Shown piece after piece: positions 10,604 through 19,167 of a stretch of DNA of 64,000 bases. Under the pieces are notes generated by a model. It had not been told where the DNA came from, made no database searches, and was given only the letters and a program-made list of their open reading frames with translations. Position 1 is the stretch's first letter, and each line of letters begins with the position of its first letter. The stretch comes from Arthrobacter antioxidans (GTDB lineage Bacteria > Actinomycetota > Actinomycetes > Actinomycetales > Micrococcaceae). The stretch lies in NCBI RefSeq assembly GCF_023100725.1, contig NZ_CP095501.1:3162001-3226000 (forward strand), written 5' to 3'. The translations under genes and the position numbers were made by a program.

Positions 10604-11896
10604 CTACAGAGCGCCTACAGCGGTGACGAACTTCTCCCAGGAGGAGGCGGGGTCGTCGGTCTCGTCGACGTCGACACGGGTCAGGGCCTGCTGCATCGCA
10701 TCGTTGATGGGGAAGTACTTGGGACCCTTGAACGGCCTGATGTCGATCGCGTTGGCGCGGTTGACGAGGATCTCACCGGTCGGGGCGTCGTTGAAGAACG
10801 CGTTGGTCTGGCCCAGCAGCGTCTCGCTCTCGAGCGCGTCGACCTGGCTGGGGAAGTTGCCCTTCGACTCGAAGGCCTTGATCTGCTGCTCCGGGGCGGT
10901 GAGCCACTCGGCGAGCTTCTTGGCCTCGGCCTGGTTGGCGCCCTGGGTGGGGATGGTCAGGTAGGACCCGCCCCAGTTGCCGGCGCCGCCGGGGAAGACA
11001 TCGGCGATGTCCCAGCCGTCGATACCCTCGGCGTTGCCCTCGATGATGCCGAGCATCCAGCCCGGGCAGAGCTTCGTGGCGAACGCGTCGGACTGGAAAC
11101 TGGCCGTCCAGTCGTCCTCCCACTGGGTGAGGTGGGCGGAGAGACCGTCGGTGACGGAGGCCTGGAGGACCTGCTCGTAGATGTCCTTGACCTCGGGGTT
11201 CTCGGTCGCGATGACGGTGCCGTCCTCCTCCTCGTACGCGTTCTCGACCTGGTTGATCATGCCCTGGTAGGTGGCTCCGGCGGAGTCGAACCAGGCCGTG
11301 CCGTCGCTGGCGGCGACGAACTTCTTACCGGCGTCGAAGTAGTCCTGCCAGGAGCCGTCGAGCATGTCCGCGACGGACTCGCGGTCGCTGGGGAGCCCGG
11401 CCTTCTCGAACAGGTCGGCGCGGTAGCAGACGGCCTGGGGCCCTGCGTCGGTGCCGTAGCCGATGAGCTGCCCGTCCTCTGTGGTGGCGGCAGCGCTCTT
11501 CCAGTCGAGCCAGCGTCCCTCGACGGCGGGGTCGCTGAGGTCGGCGAACTGGTCGGAGTACTCGAGCAGCTCGGGCAGCCAGTCCATCTCGATGCCCTCG
11601 ATGTCGGAGAGCCCGGATCCGGCGGCGAGCCGCGTGGTGAGGTTGTCGCGGGCCTCGTTCGAGGTGGCTGCCTTCTTGTGCTCGATGGTGACGTTCGGGT
11701 TGAGCTCCTCGTATTCGGTGAAGAGCTCCTCGTAGCCGAATTCGTTGAACGTGCCGACCGAGAGGGTGACCTCCTCGGTACCGGTCTCCCCCTCCACTCC
11801 GGCGTTCTCCTCGCCGCCCGAACCACAGGCGGCGAGGGTCAGGGCGAGGCATGCGGCCGCGGCCGAGAGGGCGGTGATTCGTGCTCGGTTCTGCAC
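10604..11896 (-). CDS. Extracellular solute-binding lipoprotein (CebE-like)
   Basis: A 430-residue family 1 solute-binding lipoprotein. The signal peptide is short and basic, then hydrophobic, ending in a lipobox LTLAAC with the lipidated cysteine followed by GSGGEE. The GTG start is chosen because AAAGGAG lies 6 nt upstream; an ATG ten codons earlier lies before that ribosome site and would encode it. The stretch GYGTDAGPQAVCYRADLFEK resembles cellobiose/cellotriose-binding proteins of the CebE type. It is the first gene of the operon, with a leader of about 260 nt from the predicted promoter. Confidence 0.88.
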   Translation of the reverse strand: MQNRARITALSAAAACLALTLAACGSGGEENAGVEGETGTEEVTLSVGTFNEFGYEELFTEYEELNPNVTIEHKKAATSNEARDNLTTRLAAGSGLSDIEGIEMDWLPELLEYSDQFADLSDPAVEGRWLDWKSAAATTEDGQLIGYGTDAGPQAVCYRADLFEKAGLPSDRESVADMLDGSWQDYFDAGKKFVAASDGTAWFDSAGATYQGMINQVENAYEEEDGTVIATENPEVKDIYEQVLQASVTDGLSAHLTQWEDDWTASFQSDAFATKLCPGWMLGIIEGNAEGIDGWDIADVFPGGAGNWGGSYLTIPTQGANQAEAKKLAEWLTAPEQQIKAFESKGNFPSQVDALESETLLGQTNAFFNDAPTGEILVNRANAIDIRPFKGPKYFPINDAMQQALTRVDVDETDDPASSWEKFVTAVGAL

Positions 11897-12137
11897 GGGT
11901 GACTCCTTTGTCAGTTCGGATCCCACTGCGTCTGCAGCGGATTCTGGGTGGAACTTCCTGGTGGTCTCCGCGTCCGCAGGAGGACGCAGGCCGGAACGGT
12001 CGACTGGTGCGCCTTCTTCAGGAGGTCGAAGACGCCGACGGGACGCGGGAGCGCACGAATGAGCCTTCCGCGGGTGCAGGGGGTGGTGCCGGCGAAGGGT
12101 GCACTTCCACCTGTGACACGCTCTGTGACGGACTCGG

Positions 12138-12151
12138 TGGGAGCGCTCTCA
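12138..12151. promoter_or_regulatory. CebR/CelR-type operator O1
   Basis: TGGGAGCGCTCTCA differs by one base from the perfect palindrome TGGGAGCGCTCCCA, known as the CebR (Streptomyces) and CelR (Thermobifida) binding site. On the minus strand it lies just downstream of the predicted transcription start of the beta-glucoside operon, a position where a bound repressor would block elongation or initiation. Confidence 0.85.
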
Positions 12152-12156
12152 CGCTG

Positions 12157-12192
12157 AGCCTCCATCCTGACTGTGACGTAGGACACTGTCAA
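12157..12192 (-). promoter_or_regulatory. Promoter of the beta-glucoside operon
   Basis: On the minus strand a consensus TTGACA (-35, 12192-12187) is separated by exactly 17 nt from CAGGAT (-10, 12169-12164), with transcription predicted to start near 12157. The promoter sits between the two CebR-type operators. The leader to the GTG start is therefore about 260 nt; the region 11897-12137 shows no convincing gene or riboswitch. A 93-codon frame there has no supporting features. Confidence 0.7.
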
Positions 12193-12193
12193 G

Positions 12194-12207
12194 TGGGAGC
12201 GCTTCCA
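12194..12207. promoter_or_regulatory. CebR/CelR-type operator O2
   Basis: TGGGAGCGCTTCCA is a second one-mismatch CebR/CelR palindrome. It abuts the -35 box of the operon promoter on its upstream side. The centres of the two operators are 56 bp apart, between five and six helical turns. Confidence 0.85.
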
Positions 12208-12368
12208 CGGGCACCGGAACGACTCGGATGTCAGAATCGCCGCAGGTCAGCGCGGGAAGTGCGAGGGTCCCGTCATCGGATCGTTATGGAACACACCTGC
12301 CGTGGGCCGGGCGCGCGGGCGCTACAGTGGCGGACGACCCACGACCCCATCCGCAGGAGCAGCTCGCC

Positions 12369-12797
12369 GTGACGCATGAATCCCTACCCCCCTGGACGAT
12401 CACTCTCGGAGAGCTCGACGAGCGGATGGGAGTCGCCATCGAGGAACAGTCCGTCGAGCGGGTGGTGGCGACCATGCCGGTGGAGGGGAACCGCCAGTCC
12501 TTCGGGCTCCTCCACGGCGGAGCGTCCCTCGCCGTCGGAGAGGCCGTGGGGTCGTGGGCCGCCGTGATCCATGCGTCCACCCTCGGGAAGACGGCGGTGG
12601 GCGTCGACGTGTCCGCGACGCACCACCGGAGCGTGAGGGAAGGCACCGTCACCGTCACGGCGACGCCCATCCACCTCGGCCGGACCCTCACCACGCACGA
12701 GGTACTGATCACCGACGACGCGGGACGGCGCCTGTGCACGCTGCGCATCACGAACCTGCTGCTGGACCGGCCGATCCCCGGTACGGTGAGCCCATGA
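12369..12797 (+). CDS. Hotdog-fold thioesterase, PaaI family (MenI-like candidate)
   Basis: A 142-residue hotdog thioesterase. The core motif FGLLHGGASLAVGEAVGS carries the HGG and the catalytic acidic residue of the PaaI/YdiI group, and the downstream VDVSATHHRSVREG and PIHLGRTL blocks match E. coli MenI (1,4-dihydroxy-2-naphthoyl-CoA thioesterase) position by position. It lies about 2.3 kb before menB, menE and menA. The GTG start is set by AGGAG 9 nt upstream and a TACAGT -10 box at 12323; upstream ATG codons overlap that promoter. It overlaps the SGNH hydrolase gene by 4 nt. A general acyl-CoA thioesterase role cannot be excluded. Confidence 0.8.
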   Translation: MTHESLPPWTITLGELDERMGVAIEEQSVERVVATMPVEGNRQSFGLLHGGASLAVGEAVGSWAAVIHASTLGKTAVGVDVSATHHRSVREGTVTVTATPIHLGRTLTTHEVLITDDAGRRLCTLRITNLLLDRPIPGTVSP

Positions 12798-13660
12798 ACC
12801 GCACGAAGCACTCCGCCGGGATCCGGCCCAGGCTCGTCGCCCTTGCCGCAGCAGCCACGGCAGCCCTGATCGGGGGCACCGCGGGCCCCGTGGCAGCCGC
12901 CCCGCCGGCACCGCTGTCCTATGTGGCGCTCGGGGATTCGTACGCCTCGGGTTTCGGCGCCGGGTCCTACGTGAACGCGTGCGGCCAGACGCCCCTGGGG
13001 CTGCCCGGGATCCTCGACACGAAGAAGCAGGTGGAGCTGGTGGCCGATGCCACCTGCGCCGGCGCGAAGGCGGCCACCGAGGCCGGGGGCGCCCTGGACC
13101 TGCCCGAACAGGTGGGCCGCGTCGTCGCCTCCGGCGCCCTCTCCCCGTCCACGGACCTCGTGACCATCTCCGCCGGCGGGAACGACGCAGGCTTCGGGCA
13201 GGTCGCCGGAGTATGTGCCACGCGTCCCACGGCGGAGTGCGAGCAGTTCATCGCCGCCCAGAACGCCACGGCCCTGCCGGCGCTGGGATGCACGCTCGAC
13301 GCGCTGTACAGCACCATCGGGTCCGCGGCGCCCCACGCCACCGTGGTGGTCACCGGCTATCCGCACCTGTTCACTCCCGAGGCGGGGACGCCCGTCCTGC
13401 TGCCCGTCGCCTCGCAGACCGCGTTCAACGACGGCACGGACGCCGTGAACGCGGTGATCAGGAGCCGGGCCGAGGCGCACGGTTTCACGTTCGTCGACCT
13501 GGTGCGGAAGTTCGAGGGGCACGGGCTCGGATCCGCGGATCCCTGGATCACCTTCCGGCCCGGCGCGGTGGACAACCTGCACCCGACGGACGAGGGCTAC
13601 CGGTCCGGCTACTTCCCCGCCGTGCGCAGCTCCGTGAACTTCTCCCGGCTGCAGCGCTAG
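12794..13660 (+). CDS. Secreted SGNH/GDSL-type esterase
   Basis: A 288-residue secreted hydrolase. An N-terminal signal peptide (basic RTKHSAGIRPR, hydrophobic core, AAAPPAP cleavage region) precedes the SGNH blocks: GDSYASG with the catalytic serine, SAGGNDAGF with the block III Asn, and DNLHPTDEG with the Asp-x-x-His pair. Six cysteines in the mature part suggest disulfides, as in Streptomyces scabies esterase and related lipases. The start overlaps the thioesterase stop (ATGA). The 3' end overlaps the convergent phosphatase by 4 nt. The substrate is not predictable. Confidence 0.88.
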   Translation: MNRTKHSAGIRPRLVALAAAATAALIGGTAGPVAAAPPAPLSYVALGDSYASGFGAGSYVNACGQTPLGLPGILDTKKQVELVADATCAGAKAATEAGGALDLPEQVGRVVASGALSPSTDLVTISAGGNDAGFGQVAGVCATRPTAECEQFIAAQNATALPALGCTLDALYSTIGSAAPHATVVVTGYPHLFTPEAGTPVLLPVASQTAFNDGTDAVNAVIRSRAEAHGFTFVDLVRKFEGHGLGSADPWITFRPGAVDNLHPTDEGYRSGYFPAVRSSVNFSRLQR

Positions 13661-14472
13661 AGGGGCCAGGCGGGGTGCGTCAGGCGCGCTCCCAGGGCGG
13701 TGAGTTCCTCCGCCGTCAGCCCGGCGTCGCGGAGGTAGCGTGCGGCGTCGAGGGATGACAGCAGGTCCCCGAGCTGCCTCCGCGCTCCCGTGAGCCACGC
13801 GGCGAGCTCGTCGTCCGTCCTCGGCGTCTCGTGCGGCGCCTCCTGGCCGCGGTAGCGCTCGTTCATGGCGGTGACGGCCCGCTCGTAGTCGGCGATGATC
13901 GCCGAAGGCCCTATCCCCGCCGCGCTGAGCAGCACGGCGACCACGAGACCCGTGCGGTCCCTCCCGGCGGCGCAGTGGACCACCACTCCCCCGGCAGGAG
14001 CGGCCACGAATGCCCGGGCCACGCGGGCGAACTTCTCCGGCCACCGCCGGAGGTTCTCCCCGTAGTGCTCCGGCGAGCTGAGATACGGTCCGCAGAGCGC
14101 CATGAACTCCCCGTCCGACTGGTCCTCCGTCGGGAGGTCGTGGAACTCGAACCGCTCGACGGCATGCGCGCCGACGAGCGGATCCGCTGCCCGGCGACCG
14201 CGCTCGAAGGGGTGCCGGAGATCGACGACGGTCCGGACGCCCTGCTCCCAGGCCTGGTGCCAGCCCGCCTCCGTGAGCCACTCGTTCCGGCCCATCCGGT
14301 AGAGCCGACCCGGCTGGACGGATCCCCCGAGACCGCCGAGGTCCCGTGCGTTCACCGCGCCGTCCCACCGGACGGCTCCCGCCGCCGGTCGGGTGGCGGC
14401 AGTTCCCGTGACGGCGGCGGTTCCCGTGACGGCGGCCGTGATGTCGCTGCCGGCGAGCGGGGTGTCGTCCAT
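13657..14472 (-). CDS. Tyrosine-protein phosphatase (PtpB/Y_phosphatase3 family)
   Basis: A 271-residue phosphatase with the P-loop HCAAGRDRTG (nucleophilic cysteine and catalytic arginine) and an N-terminal NARDLGGLGG block typical of the bacterial family that includes M. tuberculosis PtpB. DLRHPFERGR would supply the general acid region. TACGCT ends 6 nt before the ATG, predicting a leaderless mRNA. The N-terminus holds an 18-bp duplication (14396-14431) giving AAVTGT-AAVTGT before the conserved part. Its target is unknown. Confidence 0.88.
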   Translation of the reverse strand: MDDTPLAGSDITAAVTGTAAVTGTAATRPAAGAVRWDGAVNARDLGGLGGSVQPGRLYRMGRNEWLTEAGWHQAWEQGVRTVVDLRHPFERGRRAADPLVGAHAVERFEFHDLPTEDQSDGEFMALCGPYLSSPEHYGENLRRWPEKFARVARAFVAAPAGGVVVHCAAGRDRTGLVVAVLLSAAGIGPSAIIADYERAVTAMNERYRGQEAPHETPRTDDELAAWLTGARRQLGDLLSSLDAARYLRDAGLTAEELTALGARLTHPAWPL

Positions 14473-14570
14473 GGCCGAAGCGTAGCAACCGCCGCAGGGG
14501 CCTCCCCTCCCTCCGCGCGGCGTGCGGTCGGGCCCTTCCCCTCCCGTGCCGGGGGGCCTAACCTGCCGTC

Positions 14571-15008
14571 ATGCCCTTCTCCATCCAGGTCTCGATCGAC
14601 TGCAGCAATGCCCACGCCCAGGCGGACTGGTGGGCGGAGACGCTCGGCTGGGTCGTCGAACCCACCGACGAGGCGTTCATCGACCGGATGATCGCGCAGG
14701 GCTCCGCGCGGGAATCGGACGTCGTCACGCACAACGGCTCGCGCGTCTGGAAGACCGGCGCCGGCATCTGCCGGGCGGACGACGTCGGTCGTCCGGGCCG
14801 CGAGCGCATCCTCTTCCAGCCGGTCCCGGAGCCGAAGACCACCAAGAACCGCGTGCATCTCGACGTCGACCTGGCCGGCGCCGACCGCGACGCCCAGCGG
14901 GCACGGCTCGAGGCGCGGGGCGCGCGCTACGTGGAGCGGCACTCCCAGGGCCCGTACGCCTGGTACGTCATGCTCGATCCCGAGGGCAACGAGTTCTGCA
15001 TTGCCTGA
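14571..15008 (+). CDS. VOC-family (glyoxalase/bleomycin-resistance fold) protein
   Basis: A 145-residue protein with two beta-alpha-beta-beta-beta modules. It shows FSIQVSIDCSN at the start, a RVHLDVDLAG strand near residue 100 and the terminal VMLDPEGNEFC that closes this family. It resembles the uncharacterised Glyoxalase-like domain group of actinobacteria rather than true glyoxalase I. TAACCT ends 6 nt before the ATG, so the message is probably leaderless. Substrate unknown. Confidence 0.8.
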   Translation: MPFSIQVSIDCSNAHAQADWWAETLGWVVEPTDEAFIDRMIAQGSARESDVVTHNGSRVWKTGAGICRADDVGRPGRERILFQPVPEPKTTKNRVHLDVDLAGADRDAQRARLEARGARYVERHSQGPYAWYVMLDPEGNEFCIA

Positions 15009-15058
15009 CCGGCGAGGGCCGCGGCGCCCGGCCGGGCCCGCGCCGCTAGACTCGACGG

Positions 15059-16012
15059 GTGACTTCAGAGCTCCCCGCCAAGGTATCCGACATCTTCGAC
15101 CCCACCCGCTGGCGGGTCGTGACGGGCTTCGAGGACTTCGCGGACCTCACCTACCACCGCCAGGTGGAGCGCGACGCCGACGGCGGGATCGTCCGCGACC
15201 TGCCCACCGTGCGGATCGCCTTCGACCGCCCCGAGGTGCGCAACGCGTTCCGGCCCGGGACCGTCGACGAGCTGTACCGGGCCCTCGACCACGCCCGCAT
15301 GACGCCGGACGTCGCCACCGTCCTGCTCACGGGCAACGGGCCCAGCCCGCGCGACGGCGGCCATTCCTTCTGCTCCGGCGGCGACCAGCGGATCCGCGGC
15401 CGGGACGGCTACCGGTACGCGGAGGGCGAGACGAAGGAGACGATCGATCCGGCGCGGGCCGGCCGCCTCCACATCCTCGAGGTGCAGCGGCTGATCCGCA
15501 CCATGCCGAAGGTGGTCATCGCCGTCGTCAACGGGTGGGCCGCCGGCGGCGGGCACAGCCTGCACGTCGTCGCGGACCTGACCATCGCGTCGGCGCAGCA
15601 CGGCAGGTTCAAGCAGACGGATGCCACCGTGGGCAGCTTCGACGCCGGCTACGGCTCCGCCCTCCTGGCCCGCCAGATCGGCCAGAAGAAGGCGCGGGAG
15701 ATCTTCTTCCTCGCCCGTGAATATTCCGCGCAGGACATGGTGGACATGGGCGCGGTCAACGAGGCCGTGGACCACGGGGAGCTGGAGGTGACCGCGCTCG
15801 CGTACGCGGCGGACATCGCCCGGCAGAGCCCGCAGGCCCTCCGGATGCTCAAGTTCGCCTTCAACCTGGCCGACGACGGCCTCGCCGGCCAGCAGGTCTT
15901 CGCCGGCGAGGCGACCCGCCTCGCGTACATGACGGACGAGGCGGTGGAGGGCAAGGAGGCGTTCCTCGAGAAGCGCGCCCCCGACTGGTCCTCGTTCCCC
16001 TACTACTTCTAG
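15059..16012 (+). CDS. menB: 1,4-dihydroxy-2-naphthoyl-CoA synthase
   Basis: A 317-residue crotonase-fold enzyme that cyclises o-succinylbenzoyl-CoA in menaquinone synthesis. MenB-specific features are FCSGGDQRIRGRDGY, WAAGGGHSLHVVADLTIAS, QTDATVGSFDAGYGS and the C-terminal WSSFPYYF. The long N-terminus (about 60 residues before the first crotonase strand) is normal for actinobacterial MenB. The GTG start is preceded by TAGACT ending 6 nt upstream, so it is probably leaderless. menE follows 7 nt later. Confidence 0.96.
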   Translation: MTSELPAKVSDIFDPTRWRVVTGFEDFADLTYHRQVERDADGGIVRDLPTVRIAFDRPEVRNAFRPGTVDELYRALDHARMTPDVATVLLTGNGPSPRDGGHSFCSGGDQRIRGRDGYRYAEGETKETIDPARAGRLHILEVQRLIRTMPKVVIAVVNGWAAGGGHSLHVVADLTIASAQHGRFKQTDATVGSFDAGYGSALLARQIGQKKAREIFFLAREYSAQDMVDMGAVNEAVDHGELEVTALAYAADIARQSPQALRMLKFAFNLADDGLAGQQVFAGEATRLAYMTDEAVEGKEAFLEKRAPDWSSFPYYF

Positions 16013-16019
16013 GAGCGGC

Positions 16020-17150
16020 GTGGAACTCCTCCCCGTGCACACCCCCGAGGGCTTCGACGCCCTCGGGCTGCTCAAGCCCCTCGCCGCGGCCCTCGCCGGC
16101 GAGGGTCCCGCCGTCGCCCCCCACGTGAGGCCGGACCAGGTGTTCGGCCGGGAACTGCCCAATGACGAGATCGCAGCGGTCATCAGCACTTCGGGATCCA
16201 CGGGGACCCCCAAGCAGACCATGCTCAGTGTCGACGCGCTCGCGGCCTCGGCCATGGGCACCGCGTTCGCCCTGAAGGCGGAGGGGCAGTGGCTCCTCAC
16301 GCTGCCCGTGCACTACGTCGCGGGCTTCCAGGTCCTCGTGCGTTCCCTGTATGCCGGGACGCAGCCGTGGGTCATGGACACCTCCGCGGGATTCACGCCG
16401 CAGGCCTTCACCGACGCCGCGGCCGAACTCACCGACCGCGTCCGGTTCACCTCCCTGGTGCCCACGCAGCTCCACCGGCTGCTGGCCGACCCGTCGCCCG
16501 AGACGCTCCGCCTCCTGCGCCGCTTCGACGCCATCCTGCTCGGGGGAGCCCCCGCCGGGGCATCCCTGCGGTCACTCGCCCGCAGCCAGGACCTGAAGAT
16601 CGTCGAGACCTACGGCATGAGCGAGACCTGCGGCGGGTGCGTCTACGACGGCACACCGCTCGACGGCGTCGAGCTCCGCTCCGTGGACGGCCGGCTGCGC
16701 ATCGGCGGCCCCGTTCTCGCGGACGGCTACCTCGACGCGCCCGGGCTCACCGAGGAGAAGTTCGTCTTCAACTCCGGGCAGCGCTGGTTCGTGACCGACG
16801 ACGCCGGGGAGGTGGCGACGGACGGTTCCGCGACCGTGCACGGCCGGCTCGACGACGTCATCATCACCGGGGCGCTCAAGGTCTCGGCGACGAGGGTCTC
16901 CGACGTCATCCAGGCGCTGCCCGGCGTCGAACAGGCCATGGTGCTCGGGATCCGCAGCGAGGAGTGGGGCACGGCGGTCGCCGCGGCGATCGTGGGTGAC
17001 GTCGACGCCGACGTCGTCCGGCAGGCGGTGCACGTGGAACTGGGCGCGCACGCCGTCCCCAAGGCCATCGTGACGCTCGACGCCCTTCCCCTGCTGCCGG
17101 GCGGCAAGCCCGACCGCCGGACCATCCACACGCTCCTCGAACGCGCCTAG
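16020..17150 (+). CDS. menE: o-Succinylbenzoate-CoA ligase
   Basis: A 376-residue AMP-forming ligase that activates o-succinylbenzoate for MenB. The phosphate-binding loop reads STSGSTGTPKQTM, the adenine motif YGMSETCGG, the hinge GRLDDVIITG, and the C-terminal lysine is in LPLLPGGKPDRR. It is shorter than typical 450-residue MenE because the N-terminal subdomain is reduced, as in other actinobacteria. The GTG start has AGGAG close upstream and lies 7 nt after menB. Confidence 0.94.
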   Translation: MELLPVHTPEGFDALGLLKPLAAALAGEGPAVAPHVRPDQVFGRELPNDEIAAVISTSGSTGTPKQTMLSVDALAASAMGTAFALKAEGQWLLTLPVHYVAGFQVLVRSLYAGTQPWVMDTSAGFTPQAFTDAAAELTDRVRFTSLVPTQLHRLLADPSPETLRLLRRFDAILLGGAPAGASLRSLARSQDLKIVETYGMSETCGGCVYDGTPLDGVELRSVDGRLRIGGPVLADGYLDAPGLTEEKFVFNSGQRWFVTDDAGEVATDGSATVHGRLDDVIITGALKVSATRVSDVIQALPGVEQAMVLGIRSEEWGTAVAAAIVGDVDADVVRQAVHVELGAHAVPKAIVTLDALPLLPGGKPDRRTIHTLLERA

Positions 17151-17200
17151 CCGTTCGACGGAGATCCCGCATCGACGCACCCGACCTGAAGGACTGACCC

Positions 17201-18088
17201 GTGGCGACTGCCGCCCAGTGGCTCGAAGGAGCCCGCCCCCGCACGCTGCCGATGGCGTTCGCCCCCGTGATCGTCGGAAGTGCTGCCGCCGTCGGGCTCG
17301 GATCCTTCAAGCCCCTCCACGCGCTGCTCGCGTTGATCGTCTCGGTGCTCCTGCAGGTCGGCGTGAACTACGCCAACGACTACTCCGACGGCATCCGCGG
17401 GACGGACGACGTCCGGGTGGGACCGCTGCGCCTGACCGGCTCGGGGGCAGCGCAGCCCCGGCACGTGAAGCTCGCCGCCTTCGCCTGCTTCGGCCTGGCC
17501 ATGGTGGCGGGGCTGGTCCTGATCCTGCTGTCGCAGGCCTCGTGGATCCTGCTGCTCGTCGGCGTGGGCTGCATCGCGGCCGCCTGGGGCTATACGGGCG
17601 GCAAGAACCCGTACGGGTACCGCGGGCTGGGCGATGTGTTCGTCTTCGTGTTCTTCGGGCTGGTCGCCACCCTCGGCACCACGTTCACGCAGGCGGGCCA
17701 GCTCAGCGCCGCGGCGTGGATCGGTGCGGTGAGCACGGGACTGATCGCCATGGCACTGCTGATGGCCAACAACGTCCGCGACATCCCGACCGACACCGCC
17801 GTGGGGAAGAAGACCCTGGCCGTGAGGCTCGGCGACACCGCCGCGCGGATCAGCTACGTGGTGATGCTCGCCGCCGCCGTCCTGCTGCCGCTGTTCCTGA
17901 TCGGCGAGTATCCGTGGATGCTGCTCGTCCTGCTGCTCGTCCCGGCCTGCCTCGTGCCGAGCCGGCTGATGCTCACCGGCACCCGGCGCACGAGCCTGAT
18001 CCCCGTCCTCAAGCAGACGGGGCTGATCAACCTGGCGTTCAGCATCCTGTTCGCGGCGGGCATCGTGATCACGCGGGCCCTCGGCTAG
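17201..18088 (+). CDS. menA: 1,4-dihydroxy-2-naphthoate polyprenyltransferase
   Basis: A 295-residue membrane prenyltransferase of the UbiA superfamily with eight or nine predicted helices. The first Asp-rich motif is NYANDYSDGIRGTDD and the second is DIPTDTAVGKKTLAVRLGD, both needed for Mg2+-prenyl diphosphate binding. It attaches the polyprenyl tail to the naphthoate ring, the membrane step of menaquinone synthesis. It lies 50 nt after menE, with GAAGGA before the GTG start. Confidence 0.95.
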   Translation: MATAAQWLEGARPRTLPMAFAPVIVGSAAAVGLGSFKPLHALLALIVSVLLQVGVNYANDYSDGIRGTDDVRVGPLRLTGSGAAQPRHVKLAAFACFGLAMVAGLVLILLSQASWILLLVGVGCIAAAWGYTGGKNPYGYRGLGDVFVFVFFGLVATLGTTFTQAGQLSAAAWIGAVSTGLIAMALLMANNVRDIPTDTAVGKKTLAVRLGDTAARISYVVMLAAAVLLPLFLIGEYPWMLLVLLLVPACLVPSRLMLTGTRRTSLIPVLKQTGLINLAFSILFAAGIVITRALG

Positions 18089-18240
18089 CAGTGCTCCCGA
18101 CGGCTACCGGCCGGCCGTGACCACAGGGGTCCAGCGACCGGGCGCCTGCATGCGGCCGTCCGGTCCGCAGCCGCCTTCTGCTCGCCGCTCACGGTACGGC
18201 GCTCCTGCTTCGAGCGGCTGCTGCGACGCCGGGATGCGCC

Positions 18241-18546
18241 TCAGGCGGCGTCGCGGCGCGGCTTGCGGTCGGCGTTGACGGGCATGTTGGGGTCGAGGGC
18301 GTCCTCGGCGGCGGCGTCGTCGAGCTCGACGGCGGTCCGGACCGGAGGGGCGCCCGGGGCCATGCGGCGCTGCAGGGTGGCCGCGGCGGCATCGCGGAGA
18401 TCCCGGGCGAACAGGTAGGTCACGCACCAGGCGAGGATGGCGGCCACGACCGCCGAGAGGAAGAGCCCGAGGCCCAGCAGTACGCACGCCACGTAGAAGA
18501 CGACGATCAGGAGCAGTCGGAGGGCGGTGAATTTGAGGAAGGCCAC
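18241..18546 (-). CDS. DUF4229 small membrane protein
   Basis: A 101-residue protein with two hydrophobic segments near residues 8-45 (LRLLLIVVFYVACVLLGLGLFLSA and the following stretch), then a cytoplasmic RDLRDAAAATLQRRM segment and an acidic tail. This matches DUF4229 proteins that commonly sit beside menA in actinobacteria. The function is unknown. The GTG start is supported by TAAACT ending 6 nt upstream on the minus strand. Confidence 0.8.
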   Translation of the reverse strand: MAFLKFTALRLLLIVVFYVACVLLGLGLFLSAVVAAILAWCVTYLFARDLRDAAAATLQRRMAPGAPPVRTAVELDDAAAEDALDPNMPVNADRKPRRDAA

Positions 18547-18552
18547 TCTCCA

Positions 18553-18570
18553 AGTTTACTCGCCTACAAT
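18553..18570. promoter_or_regulatory. Back-to-back leaderless promoters
   Basis: TAAACT on the minus strand (18558-18553) and TACAAT on the plus strand (18565-18570) are -10 hexamers pointing outwards, each ending 6 nt before the start codon of a divergent gene. Only 30 nt separate the two start codons, so the -35 region of each promoter lies inside the other gene. Confidence 0.6.
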
Positions 18571-18576
18571 TGGCGC

Positions 18577-19023
18577 ATGCCCCGCCTCCTGCTGTTCGCC
18601 GCGATCCTCGGAGTCGCCGTCATCATCTACGCGCTGATCGACTGCGTCATGAGCCGAAAACACGAAGTGCGGAGCATCTCGAAGACCGCGTGGTTCATCA
18701 CCATCCTGATCCTGCCGCTCATCGGCGCGGGGATGTGGTTCCTCCTCGGCCGCCCACGCAGCGAGCGGCCCCCGGGCCCGCGCCGCCCGGCACCCCGCCA
18801 GCCGACCGCCCCGGACGACGATCCCGCCTTCCTGCAGAACCTCGAGACCCAGCGGTGGCAGCAGGCCCGCGAGCAGGAGAGGCGCCGTCGCGAGCAGGAG
18901 CAGAAGGAGCGCGAGGCGAAGGCCCGCGACGACGGGAAGAACGAGCCGGCGCAGGACGACAAGCACGACGGCGACGGCAACGACGACGCCGGGCCCGGCC
19001 CCACGGGAGCTCACCAGCCCTGA
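18577..19023 (+). CDS. PLD nuclease N-terminal-domain (PLDc_N) membrane protein
   Basis: A 148-residue protein. It has two membrane helices separated by the signature YALIDCVMSRKHEVRSISKTAW, then LILPLIGAGMWFLLGRPR, which is the PLDc_N domain. The rest is a charged, mostly coiled Arg/Glu/Lys-rich segment (about residues 80-125) and an acidic tail. Proteins of this type are widespread in actinobacteria beside menaquinone or cytochrome genes; the function is unknown. Confidence 0.8.
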   Translation: MPRLLLFAAILGVAVIIYALIDCVMSRKHEVRSISKTAWFITILILPLIGAGMWFLLGRPRSERPPGPRRPAPRQPTAPDDDPAFLQNLETQRWQQAREQERRRREQEQKEREAKARDDGKNEPAQDDKHDGDGNDDAGPGPTGAHQP

Positions 19024-19167
19024 CGGGCGTGCCGTGCGGTGGTGGTCGCGACGTCACCCTCACCACGCCTGCTCCCACCGTACGAGGCTGCGGAGCGGGA
19101 ATGCCCGGACCCTCCCACTCCGTGACGGCGCAGACCGGGACGTAGCGCCACGACACCCGACCAGCAT

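Noticed and set aside
11911-12192. A 93-codon minus-strand frame between the operators and the binding-protein gene
   Set aside because: No ribosome site, no domain, and it begins inside the promoter. It would overlap the true start of the lipoprotein gene in another frame.
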